62,475 nucleotides of DNA from Clostridia bacterium. GTDB lineage: Bacteria; Bacillota; Clostridia; Peptostreptococcales; Anaerovoracaceae. The number at the start of each line of letters is the position of its first letter. Position 1 is the first letter of the stretch. The stretch is from contig CABJAP010000020.1 of assembly GCA_902363595.1 (NCBI GenBank), positions 1 through 62,475 on the forward strand, given 5' to 3'. A program made the position numbers and the translations under genes. Shown piece by piece: positions 62,474 through 62,475 of this stretch. The notes under the pieces are model-generated. The model was not told where the DNA came from, made no database searches, and worked only from the letters and a program-made list of their open reading frames with translations.

Positions 62474-62475
62474 CA

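Overview
The window looks like one contig of a strictly anaerobic, probably spore-forming or spore-related Firmicute of the class Clostridia (I would guess the Anaerovoracaceae/Eubacteriales side, but the sequence alone does not fix a genus). Reasons: strong AGGAGG ribosome sites, a sodium-type V-ATPase, a molybdopterin aldehyde oxidoreductase, an [FeFe]-hydrogenase-like iron-sulfur protein, acetyl-CoA hydrolase/succinate CoA-transferase and acylating aldehyde dehydrogenase genes, a TRAP transporter with a sigma-54 activator, and a collagen-like (BclA-type) surface protein. Both ends of the window carry the same 121-bp sequence in inverted orientation, so the contig probably stops in a multicopy repeat.

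Layout. 0.25-4 kb: thiamine operon thiC-thiM-thiE-thiD (minus strand) behind a TPP riboswitch with a terminator. 4.1-6 kb: MarR regulator and MFS exporter. 6.2-20.2 kb: a divergent molybdoenzyme locus. Leftward, behind a Moco-type riboswitch, lie aldehyde oxidoreductase, a flavin/FeS dicluster oxidoreductase and a small Cys4 redox protein. Rightward lie a Tes-like radical SAM protein (TrsS type), methyltransferase, C-GCAxxG-C-C protein, CoA ligase, membrane protein, DUF5714-like protein, XdhC and an NTP-transferase/phosphatase fusion, followed by a D-Ala-D-Ala carboxypeptidase. This is the least understood system in the window. 20.2-22 kb: tRNA-Pro and the scar of an integrative element (two integrase relics, a RelB/YafQ-type toxin-antitoxin pair, an internally deleted NYN nuclease gene). 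22-27.3 kb: an FadH-like flavoenzyme, then a glycosyltransferase overlapping a collagen-like protein gene. 27.4-30.3 kb: cadmium/zinc P-type ATPase, separate HMA metallochaperone and ArsR regulator, with a palindromic repeat family in the leader.

30.7-36.2 kb: LysR regulator divergent from an AspT/YidE-type transporter, a succinate/acetate CoA-transferase and a SucD-like CoA-acylating dehydrogenase. 36.2-46.2 kb: a sigma-54 island. An SDR-TRAP(QMP)-COG3964 amidohydrolase operon and a facing TPP-dependent enzyme gene each have a -24/-12 promoter and matching 18-bp upstream sites of the form TGTTACA-N3-TGGAnCAA; the likely activator gene lies between them. 47-59.6 kb: V-type ATPase (G/H-I-K-E-C-F-A-B-D) directly followed, one base later, by six genes of the redox/signal module usually found beside electron-bifurcating hydrogenases (RsbW-like ATPase, DRTGG, PHP, a second ATPase, a hydrogenase-like FeS protein without the proton-shuttle cysteine, 2Fe-2S ferredoxin), here without the hydrogenase itself. 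60-62 kb: ferredoxin-nitroreductase, ArsR regulator and EFR1-type flavodoxin-ferredoxin.

Gene functions are family assignments from reading the translations; no database search was possible. Regulatory calls rest on motifs located by eye.
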